A stretch of DNA of 64,000 bases from Acanthornis magna. Its lineage: Eukaryota > Chordata > Aves > Passeriformes > Acanthizidae. The notes under the pieces are model-generated. The model saw only the letters and a program-made list of their open reading frames with translations, made no database searches and was not told where the DNA came from. The position numbers and the translations under genes were made by a program. The stretch is taken from positions 11,235,501 through 11,299,500 of the forward strand of contig JAWUZG010000084.1 of the NCBI GenBank assembly GCA_036785705.1. Reading direction: 5' to 3'. Shown piece by piece: positions 13,901 through 28,900 of this stretch; position 1 is the first letter of the stretch; every line of letters begins with the position of its first letter.

Positions 13901-16900
13901 GAGTTACCATGTTCACAAGCTCTCTCCTAACACTTGTAGCTTTGCTAGCCCCTTCAGTGCAGGTTTGGCAAGAAGCTGCTCAAAAATTTTGGGAACTCCA
14001 GTGCTCTGACACCAGTGTTAGAGAATGCCTCTCTAGCATTTAAATCAAGTGGTTATTTGATCATGCAAACGACTTTGTTGTCGCACTAAATCAGCTGAAC
14101 ACTCAGGGCTCTGTCCTTCCTCAATCACTTCCTCAAGTAACAGCCAGCACCCAGGAGCCCCACAGTCCTTCTGTAGGACACCAAGGATTATTTATATCCA
14201 CAGCTGTGGAGCTTGTGCAGCTGTGACAGAAGAGACCTAATTCATGATCTACAGCTGTTAAATGGAAACCTAACTGTGGATAAGCATGAATAAATTAAAT
14301 AGAATGAAGCGTGTTTAGAAATCATCCTAATCTAATGTCAGTTACTAGTTCCTTAAGTATTGTTCTTAAAACAGAAAGACAGATTCACAGAGCTTCCTTA
14401 CTTTTTGTGTTGGGGTACACTTGCTGAACTTAAACCACTCTGTATAAGGCTTTTAGAAACAAAAACCCCACTGTGAGATTGTCTTTGTGTGAAGACTGAG
14501 GAGCATTGGGTGCCTCTGAGATAAACCAAGTCCACCTGACCCAGCCCACTACCTGTCCTTTGCATTCCCTGCTGTAATCCTCAGCTTTAAAAGTTCCACA
14601 TACTAATTCCATTAGGAAGAACTTTGCCAGATCACTAACAAAAGGGGATGAAAGGCATCTAGAAGCAATATTGCCAGATGCTTACGAAGTCTCAGTGCAG
14701 CTGCACTGTGAGAAAGAAAACTCAATAAACAGAGAAGCAGAAGCAAAAAAGAATACTGTATATATCAATATTTGAGGACTTTTACTTAGAGAAGAGTTAG
14801 AGACTATGCTTTTAAATAAACAATTCAGAGAGCAAAACTTAAATGTCAAAGCAGGATGAGGTAAAATGAAACTAGTGGTACTCTGGCTATAATGTGACTT
14901 TGAGTCAAATAAGAATGTAAGTGAAGGAAGGATCTTTTAATTAAAGCACTGCTCTGCCTCTCAGGATATCCAAGTTCTGTTCTTCCTTTCCTGGTAGGTG
15001 ACTCGGAAAAGGCAATAACTCCCTCCTTGTCTTGGGAGTTAGTTAGATATGGGAAACTAATAATATGTGTCTTCTTGCCAAACCTCAGCTTTACAATGAG
15101 AATGTAAGTTTTTGGGAAATACCATATAGGTGATCTTCACTGGGCTCTTGGGCACTAACGTATATCCATAGGACAGTGTGTAAAATGACTTTTCTCTCAA
15201 CTCCAAATAGATTCAGACCATTATTTCACACCAGCATCTTCTAACTCTGCACAACTTTGAGCAAGATAGTTCAGAAGAACTAGACACAGTAATTTTAAAA
15301 GCTTTAGTAAAAGGTAAGATACATTAAACACAACACAGTGCGATGTTTGTCTTATTTGACTTCTATGCCATAAATATATTTCATTTTTTTCTGGTGCAAG
15401 TTCAGCTGGCTGTTGGATCAGATTTCATTTCTGATGCACTGTTCTTTTGTTTGTTAATTGACAAATTAACTGTGGCAGTTACCATAGCTCTTGTAACCTT
15501 GCTCTAAACTAGTGTTTGCTTTTTAACCTCATGCTATTGTATAGTACTTTTTTAGTCACTCCTTTATTTCACTGCTTGCTTCTCTTAGTAACAGAGGCTA
15601 TAGAAGAACTGAAATATGCTGGAGCAGTGCATTATTCCAATTACAAACCATTAAAAAAAACCCCAAGAAAACAAAACCAAAAACCACAAGTAGACCAGAA
15701 CTATCTTTGTTTCAGAAACAACCCATTTCTCCTATATGAAATCTCCACTGTATCTTCTGAAAGAAGACATTACTTGTGCTGCCACCTATTTCAGTTTCTA
15801 TCAACCTAATGGCTTGTGTTAGCTTAAATTTAGCATAGGAGAAAACAAAAAAGACATTCTATTCCTAATGTGCTAATTGAAAATGTGCGAAAACAACAGC
15901 CAGTCCTGTACCCTGTATTCTGCAGGCCAGTGTCCCTCTTAACATCCAACAGTCATTTAAAATTAATAGTTTAATTGAGAATTCATCTAGAAAAAAAGTA
16001 ACATTTTTGAATATTAATATCTCTAAATTTCAGATAACATTGCTGTGAAGGGTTTCTGGTTAAGCAACCTACAGACCTGTGATAGCTGAAGGAGAAATTG
16101 CATTGCTGATCGAAGTACCAATAGTATATTAAATTAAACATAACTGCTAAGTACTGACTCGATTTGCATTTCCTATTTTTTTCCAGCCTGTAAAAGTCAG
16201 AGTCAGGAGGCTCAGGAATATCTGGATGAACTGAAGCTAGCAGTGGCCTGGAATAGAGTCGACATTGCTAAAAGCGAAATATTCAATGGTGACGTGGAGT
16301 GGAAGGTACCAGGTTTAATTGCCTTAGAGGACAATTGGTGTATAATCCAACATACACAGGACCCTGGAACATCCCAAATGATGGCTTCAGTTTTTAACAC
16401 TACCGGCATGCTCCACTGAGAGATTAGGCAGCAATAGTGAGCTTCCTGAGGCTGTTTGTCTTTCTGGCCCTCTATATGATAATGGCTAAAGACAGAGGAA
16501 TAACTCAGTGGTCATCATCTCTTTCTTGAGCTCTTTCAGAGCAACAATCTTTCTCCCCTTCTGTACAGACCTTTAAAGCAAACAAACCAAAGCTTACAAA
16601 GCACAAGAAACAGGCAGATATTATTGTTAGGAGGTGGCATGAAGAATGTAATTTTTCAATTGCTGTATAAATACCCATTGTGGTGGGTACCTCACATCAA
16701 GTCCTACAGCATGCAATTTGTGTTTTAACACATCACATTTAACACATTTATCACAGAGAAATGAAGAGAGTTCCACCTCTTTCTCATTGTACCCACTGTT
16801 GACTGGTGGAAGATAAAACATGCATGTCCTCATATTAAATTTTTTCCTCTCTCACCATCCATCCATGATTACCCTACAACATTTCCTTTTGTTTTTTTTT

Positions 16901-19900
16901 TTCTTTCTCCTTTCATCAATCTAGTCCTGTGACCTAGAGGAAGTGATGATGGATGCTCTGGTCAATGACAAACCAGAATTTGTAAAATTATTTATTGACA
17001 ATGGGGCTAACATCTATGAGTTCCTGACCTACAGTCGTCTGCAGAGACTCTACTGTTCCATTTCTCAGAAATGTCTCCTCTATGAACTTCTCCTGAAGAA
17101 ACATGAAGAAAGCAAACTGACCTTGGCAGGGCGCACTGGTCAGCAGCAAAATGAGCAGAAGGAGATCTGCCCCCTCTTCACTCTCAGTGAGGTCTCTAGA
17201 GTTCTCAAGGATTTTCTTCATGATGCATGCAAAGGTTTCTATCAAGACCTCAGGCACGGAGGCAAGAAGAAATTTGTGAGTCACAACTTTGCATCGTAGT
17301 TTTGCTCCCCTCCAATTCAGAATATGAACAATTTTAACTAGGTCTAGCCTTTGGGGTGGGGCAGGAAACAGATTCAATAAAAGGTAAATGGCAAATATAA
17401 AGTGATAAAATTTACATTTACTAAGGAGTAATTAGATATAAAAATAGTGGTCTGCTTTTCTCATACAGAACTTCAAGCAGAAGTACTTGAAAAGCAGCGT
17501 TTTCTAGGAGAAAGAAAAACAGCCAATGGACATTTTCAATCCCAGGTCTGAAAATGGTCATCTTTGTACATGAAACTATTCTCAGATTTATATTCTGTAC
17601 GAGTAGACCATACTCAGATATTGATATTCAATAATATGCAGTATTTGATATTTGCCTTTAGATCATTATAGTTTTGTTATTGACTGACATAACACAGCAG
17701 GAAATGGGAACAATTGTGTGAAGTGGCCCTGGCAAGTGTGCTGGCCAATGTACGACAAGGATGATATGTGATGGAGGTACCACTGTGGAATGTCTATAAC
17801 CCACAGTGGTGCAATAGATGCATCATCATTTTTGCATTTTGACACTGTGTTTAACATTCAAACTCCTAAGTACCAAAGTTCTTGCAAAAGCATTGAAAGC
17901 AATTTTGGGCGCAAGGTTTCAAGACTAAGATGTATAAAGAAATTTCATTAAGATTCAGTTTTGGGCAAACTAAACAATTAAGCCTTTTGGTATTTACCAA
18001 GTTCTAATTCCATCTTAAAACTGTTAAAACAAAAAACTAATTAAAAAAAAAATTCTCACTCAAGACCTTACATCAATTTTGCTTTGATAAAGCCTAGCTA
18101 AATTAATTAATAGAAGGAAAAAATAAGTTTGAATCTACTCAACATTTTTTCATTCATGGGGATACACAACTTGAGACAATACCTCTGAAGTCACTAAGCA
18201 GACTCCACACTTACAAATTTACCAGAAATAAAAATTTGCCCCCAAAGTGTCACTTAACCTTTCTGGCACTTGGCAGTAAGTGAGCTCAAGCCAGGTGCTG
18301 TAAATAAGGCCCGATTCAGATATCAGACCCTGCTGCCTACTAGCTTTTTCCTTTTTAAAGCTTCTTCCCATGGCTGCTTCCCAACAGCGGCTGAATCCCA
18401 TTATCATTGGCAACAGGAAGAGCATCCCAGCGCTGGGATAGCACTGTCACTGCTGCTAAATTGTGTGTCTTTTTTCAATTAGGAACTAGTGGCTACAAAG
18501 ACAGATGAGACTTTGAGGATATCTTTGTCTCCTGCAAGGCTTTCAATGCAACTTAGTTGATTCAATAGCTCACTATAAACTGAAGAAACAAACTCCAACC
18601 TACCACAAAAATTCCATTAAAATAAATTGGAACAGAATACCATAATTTAAATTATTTTTAAAAATATTCTCACAAAAACCTGTTTAATTTTAAAAAAACC
18701 ACTCTGACTGCTTCTAACCAACACAATAGACATAAAGGCAGTTTTTAAATATACTTAAAACTCAGAACTTGACCTAAGTGGTTGCACTTCCTCTGGACAC
18801 TTTTTTTATCAATTGCTAACGGAATAAGTAGTGTTCTACTTAAACTGCTCCCTGCATGAGGGAAAGGTTTCTCAAAGGAAAGACTAAAAAGGGGTATTGA
18901 TGTTCTCTATTCTTGTCCTGTACAGGGGCCTTGGCAAGATTTATTTCTGATGAAATAAAATGCCTTTTGTTCCCTTTTCTCTGAAACCATGTCCTCTGTG
19001 GCAGTCAAGCAGAGTCTGATATAATTGAAGGCAAGCTCAGATTAGTTAATCAGAGGTTTGTCTTGTCTGATATTACACACCAGTGGTTCAATCCTGGCCT
19101 TAATAAAGTCAATGAGAAGTTTAGCATTGGCTTCAACAGAGTCACTGTTCCATCCAGAATGTTCTCACACATATTGGGTTATATCGGGGACACAAGGAGC
19201 CTTTAACTCACTACAGAATGAGCTAATGACCTTTTAGTCCTACAGAAAAGAAAAATTAAAAAAAAAAATGAAGTAGCTGGCAAGGCTGAGAGCAGCTTAG
19301 ATCATGTCATTTGCATGGAAAGAGACTGCAAACCAGGTTTTGAATTCTACAAACCATATTTCAGGATAAAATGAACACAAAGCGATTACCTGGGCCCTTG
19401 GACATGAACCAGAAAAGCGAAAATCCTTGGAGGGATTTGTTTGTATGGGCAGTACTTCAAAACCGGCACAAGATGGCAAACTATTTCTGGGCTATGGTAA
19501 GCTCTGAGCCGTAGCTGCTTCAGGTGAAGTATTGGCATATTTCAAGTTTACGAGATGTTTTTTTGGGTTTTTTGCTCAGCCTTGCAGCTCAGATGACAGA
19601 TAGGTTTGTTTCCAAAACACCAGAGGTGGCATTTATAGTGCCTTTCATCTCTGCGCGGCTCCTGCCAGCGGGGGCCGGGGGAGGAGGGCGGAGCAGGTGT
19701 AAATCAGCCCAGCCCGGAGCTGTGCTGCCCAGCAGAGCTCCCCTCCCTGCCCCGGTGCCCCACAGCTCCCAGCGCAGGTTTTGTGCCTCCAACAACTGCC
19801 GATTGTTTGGGTCCGAGCGTGACGGGAGGGAGGCCGGAGCGATGCAGCATCTCCAGCTTACGTGCTCCGTGCCCAGGCAGCAGCACCACGCTCTCGGCGG

Positions 19901-22900
19901 CTGAGCTCCGCGTTGGCATAATCGGCTCCTGTTGTACACCCCGCCACAAGCCAGCCCTGTGCCCTGCATCTGGGAGCTTCCCAGCCCGCACAGAGAGAGC
20001 TCTCAGGCTCCATCCCCGAATTGCAGAGGAGCGCATCTGGCCGGGGGAGCCCCGGGGAGGGAGGGAGGGAGCTAGGCGGGCTGCGGTGTGCGGCGTGTGC
20101 GTGCGGACACAGCCGCGCTGGTGACATTCCCTGACCGGAGCGCACGTCCCCGCTCTGGGCCACTGTTGTGCCTCTGCCAACTGTGCTCCCTCCTTCCCTC
20201 TGCTTCTCGGAGCAGAGCTGCCGCTCAGCCGTGCTCGAGGTACCTCGACACAGTGAGACTGTGTTGCTCTATTTCCAGAGCGCATTAATCTCCTTCCAGT
20301 CTTTGATTGTTACCCCAAATCAGGCCCCTCTAAGAGCCCAGACCCAGAAGTCTTCAGCCTTACAAGGCACGAGAACTACCAATAAAGAATCGTAGAAGAG
20401 TTTGGGTTAGAAGTGACCTTAAAGATCATCCAGCTCCAGCCACCCTGCCATGGGCAGGGACACCCCCCACTAGACAGTTTTACTCAAAGCCCCATCCGGC
20501 CTGGCCTCGATGGAGCATCCACAATATGTGGTTTAATTCTCAAGTATCATCAAAACTGACATTTTGATCAGCATTTTGGACTTTCAAATCTGTATTTGAG
20601 GGAAGGTTTTTCTTGAAAGGGAAGACATGCTTGAATTTTTGTTGCTGTTAGATGTGTTGCATAGAGGAGTCTTCCCCCCATTCAGAAATGCCTTCCAGGG
20701 GAGGGTGACAGCAGCACCCCCTTCAATTCTACAGGGTCAGGAAGGGGTAGCTTCAGCTCTGGCAGCCTGCAAGATCCTTAAAGAGATGTCCCGCCTGGAG
20801 ACGGAGAGCAAAGCAGCCTGGATAATGAAAGAGGCCAAGTATGAGCAGCTCGCTGTTGGTAAGTAATGGCACTTTTTGAATGGCATTGAAAATTGAAGAA
20901 GGAACTGCCATTGGAAGGCAAGCAAGTGAAAAAAATACTGTTTCAGTTGTAAAAGGTCAACCCCCATGAATAATTTAACAGCCTTGCAGCACAGGCAGTC
21001 CCAAACATTCAGATACAGCAGAAAGATTTAAAACCCACTCATTCTGGAAAAATCCATGTTCTGGCCCCCTGGGATGCATGGATACTCTCCTGCCGCTTGT
21101 TGGTATTTTAATTGTCTGATCTTAGTACAAGATGTGTTACAGTGACATGGAAGATAGAATAACCAAAACACTTCCAGGCTCACAGCAGCCTGCTTCTCCT
21201 GCAATTTCAAACTTGCTCTGTAAGGGCCACTAGAGCAACAAGTTTTGTCATTGCTGCTAAAAATAATTTGAGATTACCTCACCCAGAAGACGGCCAAGTG
21301 CACTGCAAACTGCAGTGAGGCTCAGACTGGTTTCGCAGCAGACAAACCACCCCTCCCTACAGCAGTCAGATCCAGGCATCCGCAATGCTGGAATGCTGAA
21401 TCCTCTCCCTTTTGCTTGGTTTAGAAACAGATGTCTGCACACAAGCTGTTTTGCTGATTGGACTTCAGTCCAATCCATACCTTCACCGCTGTGAGGAGAG
21501 GGCTTTAAAATATTCCCCACATGGGAAGACTCCTCTCCGTTTAGAGACAGTTCATCAAGCAGCTGAAGGCTCATGCAGACGTCGCGATATTACCTATACA
21601 AAAATCACATTTTCCCTTCTTCGCACAGAGCCATTATTATTTACAAATATTAAAAATCAAGTTCTCATATAATCACAGGGTTTGAGTAATTTAGTTGTGG
21701 AATTATGGGGCCTAATCCAATACATAGAAGTCTGCCCCTTGGCTTTGATAAGTATTAGAGCAGATCCTCAGTTTTAATTTCTGGGCTGGATACCACTGTC
21801 AATATTACGTAAAGCAAACTTTCTTTAAGAATGATAAATACCACATCAACTAGAAAAGATGTCTGTATATCATCTTATTTGAAGTGCACTTGATCCTTTT
21901 CCCAGGCCTCACAGTGTAATAAGGTGTAGGCTGGTGTAGGAAAGGTACTGAGATAATCAAGGGAATCAGTAGAATGAAACACAAAAAGTCAGATCTTGTC
22001 TAATGAGAAGATCTTGATTTTTTTTGGACTGTTTAAATTTATCCTTGTTTCTAAGCTCCAGGATCAGTTTCTCTGGAAACAACTATGCCATAGCACTCCA
22101 CCAAGTCTAATATTACTTTATGTCAAGTGGCTCTGTCTTGAAATGAAGGATTTGTTGTCTACAAGACAAAGCTGAGCTGCTTGTCTTTAGTCTGTTCGGG
22201 AGAGCGGGGACAACTCATCCTTCAAAATATAAGAAGATCACCCAAGAGATCCATTTTTTGTCTGTGTTTCCTTCATATGGCAGAACTGTTTAGTGAATGC
22301 TACCACAACAGTGAGGAGAGAGCATTTGCTCTGTTGGTGAGGAAAAATCAGTACTGGAGCAAAACCACATGCCTTCAGCTGGCCACAGAAGCAGATGCAA
22401 AGTCTTTCTTTGCACATGATGGTGTCCAGGTAAGTTTTACATGACCCCCTTAAGCTGGACACAGGAGAGGGTAGCGCAGGAACTGAAATGTATTCCCCTA
22501 AGAGCCATTCTTCAGAAAAGGGACTCTATTCTCTCCCTAGCAACAGTCAAAGAGGACATTATACCATGTCCTTGCCAAAGCAGCAGAATTCCCCCTTTCC
22601 CCACCCTCTCTTCCAGCTGGCACACAGACCAGTGTGCTGAGGAGAAGGTTTAGCCCGTAATCCATCATGAGCTTTTTGCTTTTTATTCCTTCCTTGCTCA
22701 CAGAGAAGCATCAGAAAAGCACTGTAAATCTGCCTGGGGCATAATGAAGCTGCTCCAAGATGTGAGGTAACTTCTTGTTCAGATTTAAGAGAGAGCTCAC
22801 TGATAAAATTTCAATTAAATTACTATTCAGCTTTGCTCTCACAAACCTGCGTTCTCTCCACATACACAAAGTTAAATTAAGAATGATGCTGCTTTTAGCT

Positions 22901-25900
22901 CCCAATGCCTTATTTGGGCTTCCTCAGTACTACAGATGTTGCTTAATTCCATTTGGCTTGCTGTTCTTTCCACTGGTCTCTGAATAACTCTTTTCACCCC
23001 CAACATCTGCAGAAGGACACACACAGAACCTGTTTGCTCTGAAGGTGGGAGGTTCCCAGAGCATTCACTATCTTAAGAGTCACCGAACATAGGTGAACTT
23101 CATCTGCAAATATGTTTTTGTGATATTAAAGCCATCTCTTCTTTTCTTGACTTTCAGGCCTTCCTGACAAAAATATGGTGGGGAGACATGTCTACAAGCA
23201 CACAGATCCTCAAATTAATCTGTGGATTCTGGTGTCCTTTCCTAATCTACACGAATTTGATATCATTCAGGTACAAACATAACTATTTGGGTGCAAGAGA
23301 TAAATAAGTAAGTGATAAAAATAAGCCATAAAAATTATTCAGACTCAAAATTTGTCCCACAAGTGATTAAAACAGTTACATCACCTAATATCACCTAACC
23401 AAGTCAGTTTTCTGTGGGGCTGAGTGATTTGTGTGTTCTGTGCTAGTGCCTGTTCTCATAGAGGGTCAATGCCACAGTTTCACAGCAATCATTCTATTTC
23501 GCACAGTCCACAGAAAAGCCTGCTGGAATTCTGTCAGCTCCAGATCCTACACAGCAATGTGTAGAGTATCTCCAGCTGTAGCACCATTTGTTTCCAGATT
23601 TGGAGGTGCCTGGCTCAAACCTCAGTATCTTATGCAAGGAGAACAGCCATCACAGAGCAGTGCTATCAGCCACTAGCCTTGATAACCATAAGTCAAGCTT
23701 AAAAACACAGGACTGACATTAAATTATCAGTCAATCAAAATCAATTAAGATTTTCAAATTCAGTGCCTTACAACCTAAGGCTTTCTTGAAAAAAAACCCA
23801 TACACAAAAAAACCCCAGCAAAACAAAACGGAACACCCTACACCACAAAAACCAAACAACTAAATAAAATTTAAAAAGCAGAAAAGAAAAGAAGAGCAGC
23901 CAGGCTGCTCAGACAGTCATAAAAATTCAGAATCTGAAACTTTAAGAAAACCTCATAACACCCATAGAATATATACAAATCATCAGAATTGGCCACATGA
24001 AATGACACGTTATTGTGAAATAAATGTTTCTTAACTCTTAAACTACATAAAAAGCAAGAGGAAAACTTGTTTGGCAATGCTGACTTAAGATTTTCCTTCT
24101 GCCAGTATCACTAAAAACAATCTTTCAGCTTCCAGATTCACAAATTCACTTAATGTGATATTTTGGCAAAGTTTTCATGGAAAGGTTTAAATTATTGTAC
24201 ATAATCAAAGTAATTCCATTTTTTGCCCCCTTTCCCTGGAAATGCAAGAATTGACATGTTCCCCACTGCTTCTGGCACTTCCCCTCTTAATTGCTACTAA
24301 GAGTAACTAGGAATAGAGCATTGGGCTATTGTCTTCTAAGACTGACTGAGGGATTTATTTCTGCTCAAATAATAAGTAGTTTGAGGAAATTGAGCATCCT
24401 GCTCCATTTTTGTGAAGCATGCCAACTCTCACTTCTCTGAATCTTGTGGGTGACTTCACCCTCCTCCTTTAAAATAAACAGAACTTGCAGAGACAAAACC
24501 CAACAATTATGCATTATTTCATAGCTCCCCAGCAGAGCAAGTCCAAGATCAAGCACATGCTAGCAGTTCTGTATCAATGCCAACTTAGTAGTGAAAAACG
24601 GCTAAGCATCATCTTTCAGCTAATGAGTTTATTTCCTTACAGTAAGGAAAGCCAATCAAAGAATGAGCCAGAGCCATTTAGAGAGCTGGACAGTTTGGAT
24701 TCAGAGAGGACTCTGTTTTTCTCCAAGGAAGGAGATAGGTAAGTTTAAAACCATTAGCTAATGTTCCTTTTATGACAACAGGCAAAGAACAGGGTCCTTC
24801 TTGTGGATCAGTGACCTGTTAATGATCCAAGGAGCAGCAGAAGGACCAAAAAAAATCATTACTGCTGTTGTTGCTCTTTAAAAAGAATACAGAAAATAAA
24901 CAGGGATGTAACACTGCTTTAAGGACACACCACTTTGCTTTTTCTGAGCAGGTAATATCTACAGAACAAGGGATTTATATGGGAATCAAATAGCATTTCC
25001 TGACATTCCCATCAGCTCATGATGACTGATACACATTGGATTTTAGGAGGTCATCAGATTACTGAGCTGAGCAGAAAGAAGGTTCTCAGCAAAACCTTAC
25101 ATTATTTGTGTGCATCACTGCATACTTTCATACAAAGGTGTACTTGCACCTGTCAGTACCGGGGAGTTTTATGTTAAGTCAGCTTCTCATGCTCTTAATT
25201 TATATTTTAAAAGATGAGCCCTGAGGAACCTTATGGGTGAGGGAGTATCTCACAAATGGGTAACTGAGTACAAAGGTTTTGTCACTTGCTTGTGGTCAGT
25301 CATAGATCTGTGATTCAGAACAGAATCCCCCCCGTACCTCGACCACACACTCATCACCAAGACCTGGGACACCACACGGGCTTAGATCAGGATAAGCAGA
25401 CTTTTGATTGGCACAAAATCCTCTTAATGGCTAAACAGTGCTATATAGCCACTTAACTTTTCCCTTATTTAAAAAGAACTTCAGAAATATGTGAACAGCG
25501 GTAGAGAGGAAGCATCAGCTGCAGTATGAAGTCCTGGACCAAGTCAGAGTTATTAGGTTCTGTTTTTACCTCTGGCATTTAACTGCTGGTATATTGGAGA
25601 AAATCATTAATTCTTCTCTCTCCTCCTCCCACCTATAAAATAGGTGTAAAAGCATCTGCCTCTTGGGAGCTATTTGTAAGCAATATCATAAAGCACTTCC
25701 ATATCCTGAGAGCAGCATGGTTCGGTCATTACATTGCACGTTCCAATTGCTATTATCCTAGCAATTTATTTTAACAAAGAGGCTCTCTCCCTCCCAGATC
25801 TATTTCAGCATCTTACAGTGAAGCTGCAATTATCTGTTTATGATATTAGCCTGTTACCATGGGAATGTATTTTATGATGTCATAAATTGAGAGGTAGTAC

Positions 25901-28900
25901 AGGACCAGGCATATAGAAAAGACTGGCTGGGAAGAGAATTTTTTTCTTGTAACAAATGTATTTAATAATTAGCAAGATTGTCAGAGCAAATTAAAAAACA
26001 GTGAAGAGTCACTGTTTATTTTCTGTGAGGTGAAATTGAAAACATACCCTAGTGTGCACATCCTTTGCTGGAGATCACACTTCTCAGAGTCAGAATCATA
26101 AAATTAAAGATCCAATAACATCACTAGCTTACACAGGAGAGCATTTTATGTGGAAACAAATCCTCACATAAAGATCAAATTGCTATCAAACTTGCATTCT
26201 TTGCACAGGATAATTTCCATTGCCAATAGATACCATTTCATGTTCCAAAACAGAGCAAAACAGCTGTAGATGTACAGTTCAAATTTCCCTTCAGCTACCA
26301 AAATACTTGCATAATTCCACAACACTCAAAGACTACCTTAGTACATAATTTCTGATGTCAACTCTTTTTGCTAAAAGGCTTCTATATTGCATTTTTTGCA
26401 ACTTGCTCTGATTTAATCATAAAGGGCAAGATGCCAGTTCTGCAAAGGACTGAGGTATTCTTTAGTAGGTCTATCAGATTCCAGCAAGGATAGTCAAGAA
26501 ACACAGGTTTAGTATGATCCAGCGCTTAGAGACTGGGTCAGAGGTTTAAAGTCACAACAGCAACAACAGCTTCTGCAGGCAAACACTCCAAGAAAATTTT
26601 AGAGCCAAAATAATTAAGAGCTGACTCACAAAATTCATTGGCCATTTTCTTTCCTATTATTTATGTTTATAAAGAGCAATTACCCTTCCCCTTCTCCTTG
26701 GGCATTTGCACTCCATACAGGAACACAGTGAAGTTACAAATAAAATTGATACAACTAAACTGAAATAACAGAAATGTGCACATAATTCTGATGTGACTCT
26801 GTTTTTCAAAACCTTCTTTTGGATTTGAAATATTTCTGCTATGGTAATGTGATTGCTCTGACTTATACAGCCTTCCCCCTTGGCCAGCCCCAGCATCTGC
26901 CTGTTACTGTCTTACAAGGAGCTTTATATAGAATAATATTGAGCCTATTCCCATGAACTAATTTTAGGAGATTGTCACCAAGTGTATATTCTTTTTGGTT
27001 TGCAGAGGAAATGACACGTTGGAAAAACAGAATCCTTCTGCAAACACAGCTTGGGCTACATTCGTGTTTACCCGGTGGAGAAAATTCTGGAGTGCCCCTG
27101 TAACTGTATTTATGGGGAATGTTATAATGTACTTTGCTTTTCTCTTTCTATTTACTTATGTCCTTTTACTGGACTTCAAACCACCTCCACCTCATGGTCC
27201 ATCTGTTAAAGAAATTGTACTCTACTTCTGGGTGTTTACCCTTGTCTTGGAAGAGATCCGACAGGTGAGTAACCCGCAGCACCTTAGAAATAACACAGTA
27301 AAACTTGCAGCAGTATTTTCAATAGATTTACAATCTGTATAACTGTGCAAGTTATACAGATTATACTTGAAGATTTCAAGTGTCACGTGCACAGGAATGC
27401 AGCAGACAGCTCTATATCCTTTTAGGAGATTCTTCCCCACTAGGGACTATTTAAAAAGACACAAGTAAATGAATTCAGATTATTTGTGGCTTTTCCTAAA
27501 ACACTTTTCAACTCAGAATGTTAGCAGACCTTTTTTGGGTTTGCTTTTCTTAAAAAAAAAAAACAAACCAAAACAACCAAACAAAACCACCGACCCCCAA
27601 AACCCCTTCCCCATTAATCTCCCATTACTGTTTTTGGAATGTTCTCTGTTTAAAAACTGAAATAATAACAGTGGTGCAAGTGTGTTGCCAATTGTGGGTG
27701 CATAAAGCTCTTCTCTTTAGACCCCAAAAAAGCAGTTACAATCATTTACTGCTGGAAGAACCAGTAGGTGTTCATTATTTAAGCAAAAGAGACAGGGAAG
27801 TTTGTTACAATTTATTTGAAATTACGCAGCAAGACCATAACCAGAGGACATGGAAAATATCTGGATCAAAGAACATTTCATTATAACTTGTAAAACGTGA
27901 AGACTGCCAGGCTAAAACCCAATTAAGAGAGACAGCTCCTTGCCTAGATAATCAAATGTGTCTTTACTGACAATTTCAGTACACAAATGCCAAATCTGTT
28001 CATGTTGTTTAGACAGCAATGCCTAGAAACTGAACTCTGACTGGAAGCTGCATTGTTTAACAGCTCCAATGCTGACAAAAATCACAGACTCATAGAAGGC
28101 TTTGTATTGGAAAGGGCTTTAAAGGTCATCTAGTTCCAACACCCTGCCATGCACAGCTTTCCCTGGACCAGGCTGCTCAAAGCCCCACCCAGTCTGTCCT
28201 TGAGCACTTCCAGGGATGCAGCACCCCCAACTTCCCTGGGCAGCCTGTGCCAGTGCCTCACCACCCTCCCTGTGAAGAATTTATTCTGTAAAAACCTTAA
28301 ATCAGGCCTCAAAAATTCTGAATACCACAAAAATAATTTTTTTCCTTTCATCCAACTTTTGTATTTTAAGACAGTAAACTGAGCTTATGTTTTCAAGCTT
28401 TTCTTTTTTCCTTATTGCACTAGGAATTTGGTTTTGCTCTTTGCAATGAAAAAGGAAACAGGTATTATGCTAAAACTCAGAAGGAAATAGTGAAAGTGGA
28501 AAGAGATCAATACCACTGATTATTTCTCTTTTTCAGAGCTTCTATACAGATGAAGACACAAATTTAATGAAAAAATTTAAACTGTATGTGGAGGATAACT
28601 GGAATAAATGTGATATGGTGGCCATCTTTCTCTTCATAATTGGGTTAACCTGCAGGTATATATTAGTTCCAGGTGAGGTGGTCAGCATCGGTAGCAAGGG
28701 CTTTGTACATCGGCTGAGAGCAGACTCTCAAGTGCATGAGAGGACAGGCTCTAACATTCATCTTTACAAGCTTTGAGACAGGCTTCTCCAATAGAAGCCT
28801 CTAAAATTCTGTGGAAATCATGGAAGTTGATCCAGAGACCACAAAAAGAGATACTGATATATTCAAATACATGTACTGAAAAGCTCTGCTTTTTTTGCTT

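Larger units (their letters stand above)
4937..19364 (+). other. TRPM5: TRPM5 introns 1-9: non-coding content
   Basis: Between exons 1 and 10 I see only intronic DNA, mostly AT-rich and single-copy in appearance. Notable items are an exact octamer ATTTGCAT at 5389-5396, a short CpG-rich patch at about 7150-7290 in intron 3, A-rich simple stretches near 13305 and 15650, and a second octamer at 19309-19316 just before exon 10. No RNA gene or second gene is recognised. The short open frames here are chance. Confidence 0.7.
19497..20734 (+). other. TRPM5: TRPM5 intron 10, with CpG-rich island and CR1
   Basis: The intron holds a G+C- and CpG-rich segment at about 19650-20240, unlike the AT-rich DNA around it, followed by a CR1 fragment. 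Long open frames appear on both strands within the island, but they are a by-product of base composition and lack recognisable protein. Confidence 0.7.

Noticed and set aside
19704..20285. A 193-codon minus-strand frame in TRPM5 intron 10
   Set aside because: Several overlapping frames exist on both strands in the same GC-rich island, with no homology and no splice context.
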